Source of the DNA: Campylobacterota bacterium
GTDB lineage: Bacteria > Campylobacterota > Campylobacteria > Campylobacterales > Sulfurimonadaceae
Reading direction: 5' to 3'
Length of the DNA stretch: 7,661 bases
Assembly: GCA_013153755.1 (NCBI GenBank)
Contig: JAADDU010000068.1
Location: forward strand, 1-7,661
Positions within the stretch are counted from its first letter, which is position 1, and every line of letters begins with the position of its first letter. The position numbers and the translations under genes are program-made. Shown here piece by piece: positions 1 to 5,948 of this stretch. Below the pieces are notes generated by a model. That model had not been told where the DNA came from, searched no databases, and was given only the letters and a program-made list of their open reading frames with translations.

Positions 1-465
1 GCTCCAGAACAAAACAAAGAGAGATTTAAGTCCATAGAGATTTTAAAAGATGTGATAAACCTAGAGGGGCAACTTACAGATGAGATAGTTGTAGCTAGTG
101 GGGATTATGTTTATAAAGATGAAGAGGGTTATATCTACTTTGTATCGAGAAAAGATGACATGATAAAAACGAGAGGTTTTAGAGTATCACCACTAGAGAT
201 AGAGTCTGTAATCTCAAAAAAACTACCACAGATAGATAGATGTGCTGTTTTTTCCATAGAAAATGAACTCATAGAAGAGGAGATAGTTTTAGTTTACTCT
301 GCAAACAGCGAACTTGTTGAAAAAGAGATAATTTTTGAGCTTAAAAAACATCTTGCTTCATATATGATACCAAGCAAAATCATATATAAAAAATCTCTCC
401 CTTTAGTTCAAAATGACAAAAGTAAAATCAATATAGACGAACTGAAAAAAGAGTTTTTTAACTAA
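1..465 (+). CDS. AMP-forming acyl ligase, C-terminal part (5' truncated by window edge)
   Basis: The frame is open from base 1, so this is the last 154 residues of a longer adenylate-forming (ANL superfamily) enzyme, normally about 500 residues. Visible conserved motifs, numbered from the first visible residue: SGD at 33-35 (A7-like, D35 for ribose contact), the A8 hinge R50-K-D-D-M-I-K-T-R-G-F-R followed by EIE at 66-68, and an A10-like end SLPL...SKINIDEL at 132-148, where K142 is the likely catalytic lysine. These enzymes activate a carboxylate with ATP and pass it to CoA or a carrier protein. The A7-A8 segment reads most like the acyl ligases linked to exosortase A/polysaccharide loci, but the substrate-binding N-domain is missing, so the substrate cannot be named. 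The GTG at 52 is internal, not the real start. The gene ends convergently on murG with a 4-base overlap and no room for an independent terminator. Confidence 0.85.
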   Translation, partial: APEQNKERFKSIEILKDVINLEGQLTDEIVVASGDYVYKDEEGYIYFVSRKDDMIKTRGFRVSPLEIESVISKKLPQIDRCAVFSIENELIEEEIVLVYSANSELVEKEIIFELKKHLASYMIPSKIIYKKSLPLVQNDKSKINIDELKKEFFN

Positions 466-1481
466 TTATCTAAAATCATGATATCCTCTATCATCTTTTT
501 AGCTACATCTCTTTGTACATAGTGCATCAACTTTTCACTTTTTTGTTTAAGTGGTGCATCTAGCAAAGACAAAAGCTTAGCTTTTAAATCTTCACTCTCC
601 CTTACACACCACCCCATATCTGCATCTACTATAAACTTTGCATTGTAGTACTGATGGTCACCTGCTGCGTATGGGTATGGAACATAAAGAGCTGGACATC
701 CGTTTGTTGTAAGTTCCCACAAAGTAGATGCACCACTTCTGCTCACTGCAAAGTCAGATTTTGCTATGAGTGAGGGTAGCTCTTTTGTAAAACCATAAAG
801 CTCCACATCCACTTGCATCTCTTCATACTCTTTTTTAACTCTCTCAAAATCAGCCTCTCCAGCTTGATGAATGATTTTAATCCCTTTTTGTTTTAGATGC
901 AGTGCTACACTCAAAGCCAAGTCATTTATGGCTCTAGCTCCATGACTTCCACCTAAAAAGATGATGGTTTTTAAACTCTCTCTTACTCTTGCATTTTCAT
1001 AAAAAACCTCTTTAACTGGGTAACCTTTTATGGGTGAGTTTTTATCATAAGCACTTATAAAACTTTTTGCAAATCTTTTAAGTAAAGCATTAAGCCTTCC
1101 ACTAACTGCATTTTGTTCATGTATAAAAAGTGGTTTTAAAGTAAGTAATGTTGCAAAAGATGCTGGTGCAGCTGAAAAACCACCTACACTATATGTTGCA
1201 TCTATTTTATGCTTATTTAGTATGTATATAGCTTTAAAAAGTGCTACTAAAACTTTAAAAAGTGCTTTAAATTTACCAAGACCCTTTTGGTTTACAACTC
1301 CTGTTGTTTGTAAAAAATACACCTCATCAAAAACACAATTGTGTTCAAAATATTTTCTATCTTGCCCACTTGTTGAACCTATAAAAACGACGTAATGCCC
1401 ATCTTTTTTAGCACTCCCTGCTAGTGCCTCAGCTATCATTAGATGCCCACCAGTTCCACCACCTGTTATACAAATTCTCAC
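462..1481 (-). CDS. murG: MurG, UDP-GlcNAc:lipid I N-acetylglucosaminyltransferase
   Basis: MurG adds GlcNAc from UDP-GlcNAc to lipid I at the inner face of the cytoplasmic membrane, making lipid II for peptidoglycan. The 339-residue protein is slightly shorter than the usual 350-360 but complete. It has the N-terminal glycine loop GGGTGGH (7-13), HEQNA (121-125), the second loop GGSHGAR (177-183), SRSGA (247-251) leading to E256 in the nucleotide-sugar site, and DHQ (275-277). These are the family's signature elements in the right order. The start is GTG at 1481-1479, preceded by GGAGAG at 5-base spacing that lies within the last codons of ftsW. The G of this GTG is also the last base of the ftsW TAG, so translation is surely coupled. 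It is the last gene of the mqnP-to-murG operon. Its TAG overlaps the stop of the convergent acyl ligase. Confidence 0.97.
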   Translation of the reverse strand: MRICITGGGTGGHLMIAEALAGSAKKDGHYVVFIGSTSGQDRKYFEHNCVFDEVYFLQTTGVVNQKGLGKFKALFKVLVALFKAIYILNKHKIDATYSVGGFSAAPASFATLLTLKPLFIHEQNAVSGRLNALLKRFAKSFISAYDKNSPIKGYPVKEVFYENARVRESLKTIIFLGGSHGARAINDLALSVALHLKQKGIKIIHQAGEADFERVKKEYEEMQVDVELYGFTKELPSLIAKSDFAVSRSGASTLWELTTNGCPALYVPYPYAAGDHQYYNAKFIVDADMGWCVRESEDLKAKLLSLLDAPLKQKSEKLMHYVQRDVAKKMIEDIMILDN

Positions 1482-2647
1482 TATCTCTCCATTTTCGCTT
1501 TTTTAGATGCCATGAGTACCATGCCTATAGCAGTGGCAGCTCCTATCATCGCTGAACCACCATAACTTAAAAATGGTACAGAAATCCCCTTGATAGGGGT
1601 AATTCCACTTATACCATACGCATTTACCAAAAATGCAAAAGAGAGCATCATCCCTACCCCTATACTAAAGAGGTATATACTTTTATCTTTAGAACGGTTT
1701 GCTATCTTAAAGATTCTTTGAAGCATCCACATAAACAAAAATACTACAAATAAAACTCCAATGTAGCCAAACTCTTCTGCAAGACCAGCTAAAACAAAAT
1801 CTGTATGAACCTCACTTAAAAATCCAAGTTTAAAAGTTCCATTTGCTAAACCTGTACCAAAAAATCCACCATTATGGATGGCATTTAGTGAATGACCTAT
1901 CTGATATGGTTCTACTTCTGTCGGTACTCTTAGTTTTTCGGCTATAGATGCTGGAAAAAGTTCTAAGACACTATTTTGAGCTAATGCCCACCATGATTTT
2001 ATACGCAAGATTCTATGCTCTGCTGTCATAATAAAAAAGAGAAAAAAAGCTAAGACTATAAACAAAAGTGATAAGAAAAACCTAAAACTACTCCCTGCAA
2101 ACATAAGCATAAAAAGTAGAGTCATACCTAAAACTACGACTTGTCCTAAATCATTTTGTATAAAAGCTATCATAAACATAGCACCTATAAAAACAAGTGC
2201 ATAAGGAGCAAAGCGTTTAAACTCTGCCCCAAGCCCCATATCTGCATGATGACCAAGCTTTCTTGAAAAACTCCAAGCTAAAAAGTACACAAAACCAACT
2301 TTAAAAAATTCTACTGGTGCTAGAGAGAATCCAAATACTTTTATCCATCTTTTTGCTCCACCTACTGCTGAGACTAAAGACTCTGGTAAAAAAGGCATAG
2401 CTATCATAAGTATAACAGAGCCTATAAAAAGTGAAAAACCTACTGGTGCTAGATATTTATCTGGGTCAAGTTGAGATAGTGACCACATAACCATAATACT
2501 GATAAAAGCAAAAGCCACCTGTCTAATAGCAAAATGAAACTCATTAACACCAAGAAGTAGAGTTATATAAGAAGATAAGGAATATGTAAGTACTATACTT
2601 ACAAGAATAAGCATAGAAACTAATGTAAAGAGTTTTCTATCTGCCAT
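1481..2647 (-). CDS. ftsW: FtsW, SEDS-family septal peptidoglycan polymerase
   Basis: This SEDS glycosyltransferase polymerises lipid II into glycan strands at the septum, together with a class B PBP. It has 388 residues and about ten hydrophobic membrane segments. Family signatures: GAKRWI (97-102), QNDLGQ (164-169, where relatives have a QPDFG-like motif), NGGFFGTGL (259-267), HTDF (281-284) whose D283 matches the catalytic aspartate of the SEDS family, EEFGYIG (291-297) and PFLSYGGSA (358-366). FtsW and RodA are hard to separate by sequence; adjacency to murG favours FtsW. The QPSE-like motif after the RWI segment is APVEFFK (110-116), probably lineage typical. The ATG at 2647 has no clear Shine-Dalgarno. 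It starts 7 bases after the stop of the upstream gene, which suggests termination-reinitiation coupling. Its last base is shared with the murG GTG. Confidence 0.94.
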   Translation of the reverse strand: MADRKLFTLVSMLILVSIVLTYSLSSYITLLLGVNEFHFAIRQVAFAFISIMVMWSLSQLDPDKYLAPVGFSLFIGSVILMIAMPFLPESLVSAVGGAKRWIKVFGFSLAPVEFFKVGFVYFLAWSFSRKLGHHADMGLGAEFKRFAPYALVFIGAMFMIAFIQNDLGQVVVLGMTLLFMLMFAGSSFRFFLSLLFIVLAFFLFFIMTAEHRILRIKSWWALAQNSVLELFPASIAEKLRVPTEVEPYQIGHSLNAIHNGGFFGTGLANGTFKLGFLSEVHTDFVLAGLAEEFGYIGVLFVVFLFMWMLQRIFKIANRSKDKSIYLFSIGVGMMLSFAFLVNAYGISGITPIKGISVPFLSYGGSAMIGAATAIGMVLMASKKAKMER

Positions 2648-2654
2648 GACAAAC

Positions 2655-3176
2655 TTACTTTATTTTGTTTATTTTTAAAACAAACTCAACTTCTGCTTTT
2701 GAAATATGCAACTCTTTTGAGATAGTTTCTAATGATACACCTTGTCTAAAAAGTGTTATAATTTTTTCATCATCATTTCCATGTATAGATGATGGGATAG
2801 AAAACTGTTTTACACCACTTTCTAAAGATGATACCCTCTCATCTATCTGCTCATCTATATTTTGCAAAGCATTTTCAACCCTTTTAAGACCTAAAGATAG
2901 TGGCTTTACCATGTCATAAACTGTTCTCTCCACCTCTTGATATATCTCATCATCGCTCATCCTTGCACTATCTTTTACTAAGTTTACTTTAGTAGCTTTT
3001 AGCTCTTTTTTTAAGTAAAAAATATCTCTATTTAAATCTTCTACAACAGATGCTACAGAGTGGATATGACGACGATATTCGCTATCTTTAGTAAAAACAT
3101 AATATAAAAGATAAAGGATAATCGCAGACATAGCGATAACAATATACTCTATGCTTATATCATTTATATCTATCAT
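2655..3176 (-). CDS. Membrane-anchored coiled-coil protein with C-terminal HTH-like domain, function unknown
   Basis: This 173-residue protein is not a family I can name with confidence. Visible architecture: one hydrophobic segment at about 10-28, then a basic and charged stretch (YRRH, 34-37) that suggests a cytoplasmic C-terminal side, then a long charged helical region (about 40-125) with heptad-like spacing. After a short SIPSS linker comes a compact C-terminal module (about 136-170) of the pattern ITLFRQGVSLETISKELHIS followed by KAEVEFVL. That pattern resembles the small HTH-like tail of bacterial membrane proteins in the DUF6115 style, which is often read as DNA binding but is unproven. 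The ATG overlaps the upstream stop as ATGA (3176-3173), with AGAGAGG about 10 bases before it. Between a PilZ-like gene and ftsW, a scaffold or regulator at the membrane is plausible, but this is inference only. Confidence 0.8.
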   Translation of the reverse strand: MIDINDISIEYIVIAMSAIILYLLYYVFTKDSEYRRHIHSVASVVEDLNRDIFYLKKELKATKVNLVKDSARMSDDEIYQEVERTVYDMVKPLSLGLKRVENALQNIDEQIDERVSSLESGVKQFSIPSSIHGNDDEKIITLFRQGVSLETISKELHISKAEVEFVLKINKIK

Positions 3177-3688
3177 TTAGCTTTTGCCTCTCTTATGAGA
3201 ACTCTCTCTCTAGCCGTCATATAAGCACTCCACTCTCTCTCATCTCGCTCATGTATCTTAATGATTTGAGCTAAAGAGCTATCTAAGGCTTTAAAAAATA
3301 CAGGTATATCTCTTTTTGGATGAACAGGCATCTCAACTCGACCATAATACTCTTGCCCCTCTTTCATCGCATCTAAACTAAGTTTAAAATGCTCAAACCC
3401 TATGGATTCTATCTTTATCTCTTGAGTTAGTGGGACTCTTGATGGCTCTTCATTTTTTAAAAACATCTCTAGTGCATCTATCTTTCTATGTAACTCAACT
3501 ATGAGATTTAGTAAAACCGGGTCACTATCTGCTGTTTCTCCCCTACCCTTTGCCAACTTTAGCCATTGGCTTATGGGGTCATCATCACTCTCACTAAGTT
3601 GTGAGTACTCTCTTAAAAAAGCTTCTTTATCTACTTCAACTTCGCTAAAAGTCAGGCTTATAGGTGCTGGGATAAGACGAACACTCAT
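3173..3688 (-). CDS. Probable atypical PilZ-like domain protein
   Basis: This is a soluble 171-residue protein with no signal peptide or membrane segment. Layout: a variable acidic N-terminus (1-55), a long helix DPVLLNLIVELHRKIDALEMFL (56-77), a beta-rich section from about 88 to 136 that includes IESIGF (93-98), the turn DAMKEGQEYYGRVEMP (106-121) and DIPVFFKAL (127-135), and a charged C-terminal helix with RDEREW and RERVLIRE (148-167). This order (helix with a K/R-I-D-x-L pattern, barrel with an S-x-x-G-like turn, then a charged end helix) resembles the tetramer-forming atypical PilZ proteins. The canonical RxxxR and full [D/N]xSxxG c-di-GMP motifs are not present, so ligand binding cannot be assumed. 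The family call is from pattern memory and is tentative. The ATG overlaps the mqnP TGA (ATGA), with AGGAT about 8 bases upstream; the end overlaps the next gene in the same way. Confidence 0.45.
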   Translation of the reverse strand: MSVRLIPAPISLTFSEVEVDKEAFLREYSQLSESDDDPISQWLKLAKGRGETADSDPVLLNLIVELHRKIDALEMFLKNEEPSRVPLTQEIKIESIGFEHFKLSLDAMKEGQEYYGRVEMPVHPKRDIPVFFKALDSSLAQIIKIHERDEREWSAYMTARERVLIREAKAK

Positions 3689-4545
3689 AACACTATCCTA
3701 TCTAAGATGATTAAAATTAAAAAAGCGATACCAAGATAGCCATTTACAGTAAAAAATGCACGGTCTATCTTTGTAAAGTCTTTTCTTACAAGTTTATGTT
3801 CATAAGAGAGCATAACACCACTTAAGATGATGGCTACATAGGCAAAAAAGCCTAGGTGTGCTATCCAAACAAATAAAGCCCAAAAAATCACACTAAGCAT
3901 GTGAAATAAAGATGATATAAAAAGTGTAGCCTCTGCTCCAAAACGAGATGGGATAGAGTGTAGATTGTTTTCTTTGTCAAACTCTATATCTTGAAGAGAG
4001 TATAAAAGGTCAAATCCAGCCACCCAAAATATAACACCTAAAGCAAGTACAACAGACCAAGGTGGGATAGATGCACTAACTGCCACAACTCCAGCGATAG
4101 GTGCAAGACCTAAAGATACACCTAAAACTATGTGTGCAAAATGTGAAAATCGTTTAAAGTATGAGTATGAACCAAGGATAAAAAGTATAGGAACACTTAA
4201 GATAAGAGCTAATGTATTTATCATGTATGCAACACCCACAAAAGCAACACCATTTATGATAATAAATATCATAATACTCATTGCATCTAACCTACCATCT
4301 ACATTTGGTCTGTCTTTTGTACGTGGATTTGCTGCATCTACATCTCTATCTGCATACCGGTTAAGCCCCATGGCAAAGTTTCTAGCAGTAACAGCAGCTA
4401 ATGCACCCATACCAAGCAACCAACTCCCAAACCAGCCATCAGCAGCTACAATCATGGCTATAAATATAAACGGAAGTGAAAAAATGGAGTGTTCAAACAT
4501 CACCAGTTCATTAAAATCTTTTATTTTTTTGATTACTCTTTGCAA
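3685..4545 (-). CDS. mqnP: UbiA-family prenyltransferase, probable MqnP of the futalosine menaquinone pathway
   Basis: This integral membrane aromatic prenyltransferase attaches an isoprenoid tail to an aromatic acid. In a Campylobacterota-like genome the expected substrate is 1,4-dihydroxy-6-naphthoate (MqnP) rather than 4-hydroxybenzoate. It has 286 residues and about eight to nine hydrophobic segments. The two Asp-rich magnesium-diphosphate motifs are intact: NRYADRDVD (62-70) followed by NPRT (73-76), and DLLYSLQDIEFD (179-190). EHSIFSLPF (18-26) matches the family N-terminus. The start is TTG at 4545-4543. An in-frame TAG lies directly before it and GAAGAGG lies 7 bases upstream; the next Met (16) would cut into the conserved N-terminus. 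It is the first gene of the operon leading to ftsW and murG, and diverges from miaA. The MqnP rather than UbiA assignment depends on the lineage inference. Confidence 0.85.
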   Translation of the reverse strand: MQRVIKKIKDFNELVMFEHSIFSLPFIFIAMIVAADGWFGSWLLGMGALAAVTARNFAMGLNRYADRDVDAANPRTKDRPNVDGRLDAMSIMIFIIINGVAFVGVAYMINTLALILSVPILFILGSYSYFKRFSHFAHIVLGVSLGLAPIAGVVAVSASIPPWSVVLALGVIFWVAGFDLLYSLQDIEFDKENNLHSIPSRFGAEATLFISSLFHMLSVIFWALFVWIAHLGFFAYVAIILSGVMLSYEHKLVRKDFTKIDRAFFTVNGYLGIAFLILIILDRIVL

Positions 4546-4567
4546 CTATTTACCTCTTCATGTAATT

Positions 4568-4580
4568 AGAGGATATTTTA
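4568..4580 (-). promoter_or_regulatory. Candidate promoter of the mqnP-ftsW-murG operon
   Basis: On the minus strand, TAAAAT (4580 to 4575) is the best -10 hexamer in the 79-bp divergent gap. It would place the start near 4568, with a leader of about 23 bases holding the mqnP Shine-Dalgarno. No good -35 is visible, as is common for sigma-70 promoters in this phylum. The leader also contains CCTCT (4572-4568) that could pair with AGAGG (4557-4553) if transcription starts slightly upstream. Confidence 0.4.
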
Positions 4581-4612
4581 TCTAAAAGTGGATTAAAATT
4601 TGGTAATTAGTG

Positions 4613-4625
4613 TATAATTTTAGTA
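4613..4625 (+). promoter_or_regulatory. Candidate miaA promoter giving a leaderless transcript
   Basis: A perfect TATAAT lies at 4613-4618. With normal spacing, the first transcribed base is about 4625, the A of the miaA ATG. No clear -35 is present (GGATTA at the expected place). miaA is the first gene on this strand after a divergent neighbour, so its main promoter should lie in this short gap. Confidence 0.6.
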
Positions 4626-5506
4626 TGAAACAATTAGCCATCATAGGAGCAACTGCTTCAGGGAAGAGCGATTTAGCCATCAAAGTTGCTAAAAAAATAG
4701 ACGCATATATACTTTCCATAGACTCACTTAGCATATATAAAGAGATAGATATAGTCTCTGCAAAACCCTCAAAAGAGGAACTAGCACAAGTAAAACATTT
4801 TGGGATAGATGTTTTAAATCCTGATGAGTATTTTAGTGTAGATATTTTTATAGAGCTTTATAAACAAACTCTACAAAAATGTAAAGATGATTCTAAAAAT
4901 CTTATCATAGTTGGTGGAACATCATTTTATCTAAAATCATTACTTCAAGGTTTATCTCCACTCCCCAAGATAGATGCAGTGGTAAAAAACAAGGTAGATG
5001 CAATGCTTTTAAACCTAAATGATGCATATACAACACTATCTGAGTTAGATGCAGTGTATATGAAAAGCATTGCATCTAATGACAAATATAGGATAGAAAA
5101 AGCACTACTTATATATGAGGCATCTAAACTAACACCGACTAAATGGTTTGAACAAAACCCTCCCATACCAATCATTAAAGAGCTAGATATATATAATATC
5201 TCTGTAGATAGAGCAATACTAAGAGAGAGAATTTCAAAAAGAACTTCAAAGATGCTAGAACTTGGTCTTATAGATGAAGTTTGTTACCTAGAGCAAAAAT
5301 ATACAAGACTACCACACTCTATGAAAAGCATAGGGATAGTTGAAGTGTTAGAGTATCTTGATGCAAAGGTATCAAAGGAGCAGATGATTGAAAATATCTC
5401 AACCCATACTGCACAACTTGCAAAAAGACAAACTACATTTAACCGTACACAGTTTGATGGTATAATATCTGCAAGCCTAAATGAACTGGAGAAACTTTTA
5501 ACATGA
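4625..5506 (+). CDS. miaA: MiaA, tRNA dimethylallyltransferase
   Basis: MiaA transfers a dimethylallyl group from DMAPP to N6 of A37 in tRNAs that read UNN codons; this is the first step to ms2i6A and improves reading accuracy. The 293-residue protein is near the lower end of the family range and complete. Features: P-loop GATASGKS (8-15), DS at 33-34 followed by YKEIDIVSAKPS, the GGTSFYLK segment, DKYRIEKALLIYE, and the QLAKRQTTF motif close to the C-terminus. The start chosen is ATG at 4625, because MKQLAIIGATASGKS is the standard family N-terminus. An in-frame GTG at 4610 would add five residues, but it overlaps the -10 box and would precede the expected transcription start. There is no Shine-Dalgarno before the ATG, in keeping with leaderless translation. 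The 3' end overlaps the nuclease gene (ATGA, 5503-5506). Confidence 0.97.
   Translation: MKQLAIIGATASGKSDLAIKVAKKIDAYILSIDSLSIYKEIDIVSAKPSKEELAQVKHFGIDVLNPDEYFSVDIFIELYKQTLQKCKDDSKNLIIVGGTSFYLKSLLQGLSPLPKIDAVVKNKVDAMLLNLNDAYTTLSELDAVYMKSIASNDKYRIEKALLIYEASKLTPTKWFEQNPPIPIIKELDIYNISVDRAILRERISKRTSKMLELGLIDEVCYLEQKYTRLPHSMKSIGIVEVLEYLDAKVSKEQMIENISTHTAQLAKRQTTFNRTQFDGIISASLNELEKLLT
4971..5126. repeat. Densest cluster of the dispersed heptamer TAGATGC/GCATCTA
   Basis: Five copies fall within 156 bases of miaA: TAGATGC at 4971, 4995 and 5046, and GCATCTA at 5072 and 5120. Fourteen more lie elsewhere in the window: 556, 622, 725, 894, 1198, 1440, 1504, 1945, 3369, 3474, 4068, 4283, 4334 and 6975 (first base of each). 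Base composition alone predicts about one. Codon use explains part of the excess, so function is open. Confidence 0.4.
5458..5466 (+). promoter_or_regulatory. Candidate internal promoter for the nuclease gene
   Basis: TGGTATAAT within the 3' end of miaA is a perfect extended -10 (TGnTATAAT). It predicts a start near 5473, about 30 bases before the nuclease ATG, leaving GGAGA (5488-5492) in the leader. The same bases encode Gly-Ile-Ile of MiaA, so the match could be chance. The -35 position reads TTTAAC, a poor match. Confidence 0.35.
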
Positions 5507-5937
5507 AACTACTACTAATCTTACTAATAAGTTTAAATATATATGCTCAAAATCAAATCTTTTTTTTACCTCATGATGGTAAAAAAGCTAGAAAGTGTAT
5601 AGAAAAGCTTATAAAAAAATCACAAACTAGCATAGATATAGCGATGTATAATATAGAAGATAAAAAGATAGCAAAACTCTTAAGTAAAGCTTATAATAGG
5701 GGAGTGGATGTTACTATATTTTATGATAAAAAAGATGTGAAACTCTCACATTTAAATAAGATGAAAGTTAAGAAAAAATTACATACAAAGATAGCGATTT
5801 TTGATAAAAACATAGTTGTATTTGGTAGTGCAAACTGGACAAAAGAGAATTTTAAAGAGAATTATGAAGTTATATATATAACAGATGATGAAAAGGTGGT
5901 CTCAAAATTCAATAACTTTTTTGAGACCCTTTACTAG
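5503..5937 (+). CDS. Small secreted single-HKD phospholipase D-family nuclease
   Basis: This 144-residue protein has an N-terminal signal peptide (KLLLILLISLNIYA, likely cleaved after A15), so it should act in the periplasm or outside the cell. It has one HKD motif: H94, K96 and D101 (HTKIAIFD), followed by GSANWT (108-113) and a conserved acidic residue E122. Single-HKD members such as Nuc dimerise to build one active site and usually cut nucleic acids without metal. At 144 residues it is at the short end of the family, with a trimmed region between the two halves (about 76-93). It is lysine-rich and, on sampled lines, only about 22-24% GC against roughly 30-42% in flanking genes, which may mark transfer or only lysine codons. 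A T8 run (5550-5557) lies just after the signal peptide. The start overlaps the miaA stop; GGAGA lies 10 bases upstream. Confidence 0.87.
   Translation: MKLLLILLISLNIYAQNQIFFLPHDGKKARKCIEKLIKKSQTSIDIAMYNIEDKKIAKLLSKAYNRGVDVTIFYDKKDVKLSHLNKMKVKKKLHTKIAIFDKNIVVFGSANWTKENFKENYEVIYITDDEKVVSKFNNFFETLY
5892..5932. terminator. Candidate bidirectional terminator inside the 3' end of the nuclease gene
   Basis: There is a perfect 10-bp inverted repeat: GGTCTCAAAA at 5898-5907 and TTTTGAGACC at 5919-5928, with an 11-base loop. An alternative outer extension pairs AAAGG (5892-5896) with CCTTT (5928-5932) across a two-base bulge. It sits in the last codons of the nuclease and about 20 bases past the hpf stop on the other strand. 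The two genes are 11 bases apart, so a shared terminator is plausible. The U-tracts beyond the stem are short, so efficiency is uncertain. Confidence 0.55.
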
Positions 5938-5948
5938 AAGTTTATAGT

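Noticed and set aside
445..459. A6-GAG-T6 palindrome as an intrinsic terminator for the acyl ligase
   Set aside because: A three-base loop and an all A-T stem give no stable hairpin; the bases are explained by Lys-Lys-Glu-Phe-Phe codons.
2665..2919. Open frame on the + strand opposite the coiled-coil/HTH-like gene
   Set aside because: The serine- and phenylalanine-rich translation is typical of antisense to an acidic/lysine-rich gene; no recognisable domain or start signal.
3501..3710. Open frame on the + strand opposite the PilZ-like gene
   Set aside because: Antisense shadow with low-complexity serine/leucine content and no start signal.
4130..4585. Open frame of 151 codons on the + strand opposite mqnP
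   Set aside because: It is the antisense of a clear membrane protein, has no family pattern and no ribosome-binding site, and runs across the divergent promoter region.
4610..4624. In-frame GTG as an upstream miaA start adding five residues
   Set aside because: The codon overlaps the bases just before and in the TATAAT box, has no ribosome-binding site, and would precede the likely transcription start. The family N-terminus fits the ATG at 4625.
4945..5175. Open frame on the - strand within miaA
   Set aside because: Antisense shadow of a strongly recognised enzyme gene, serine-rich, no supporting signal.
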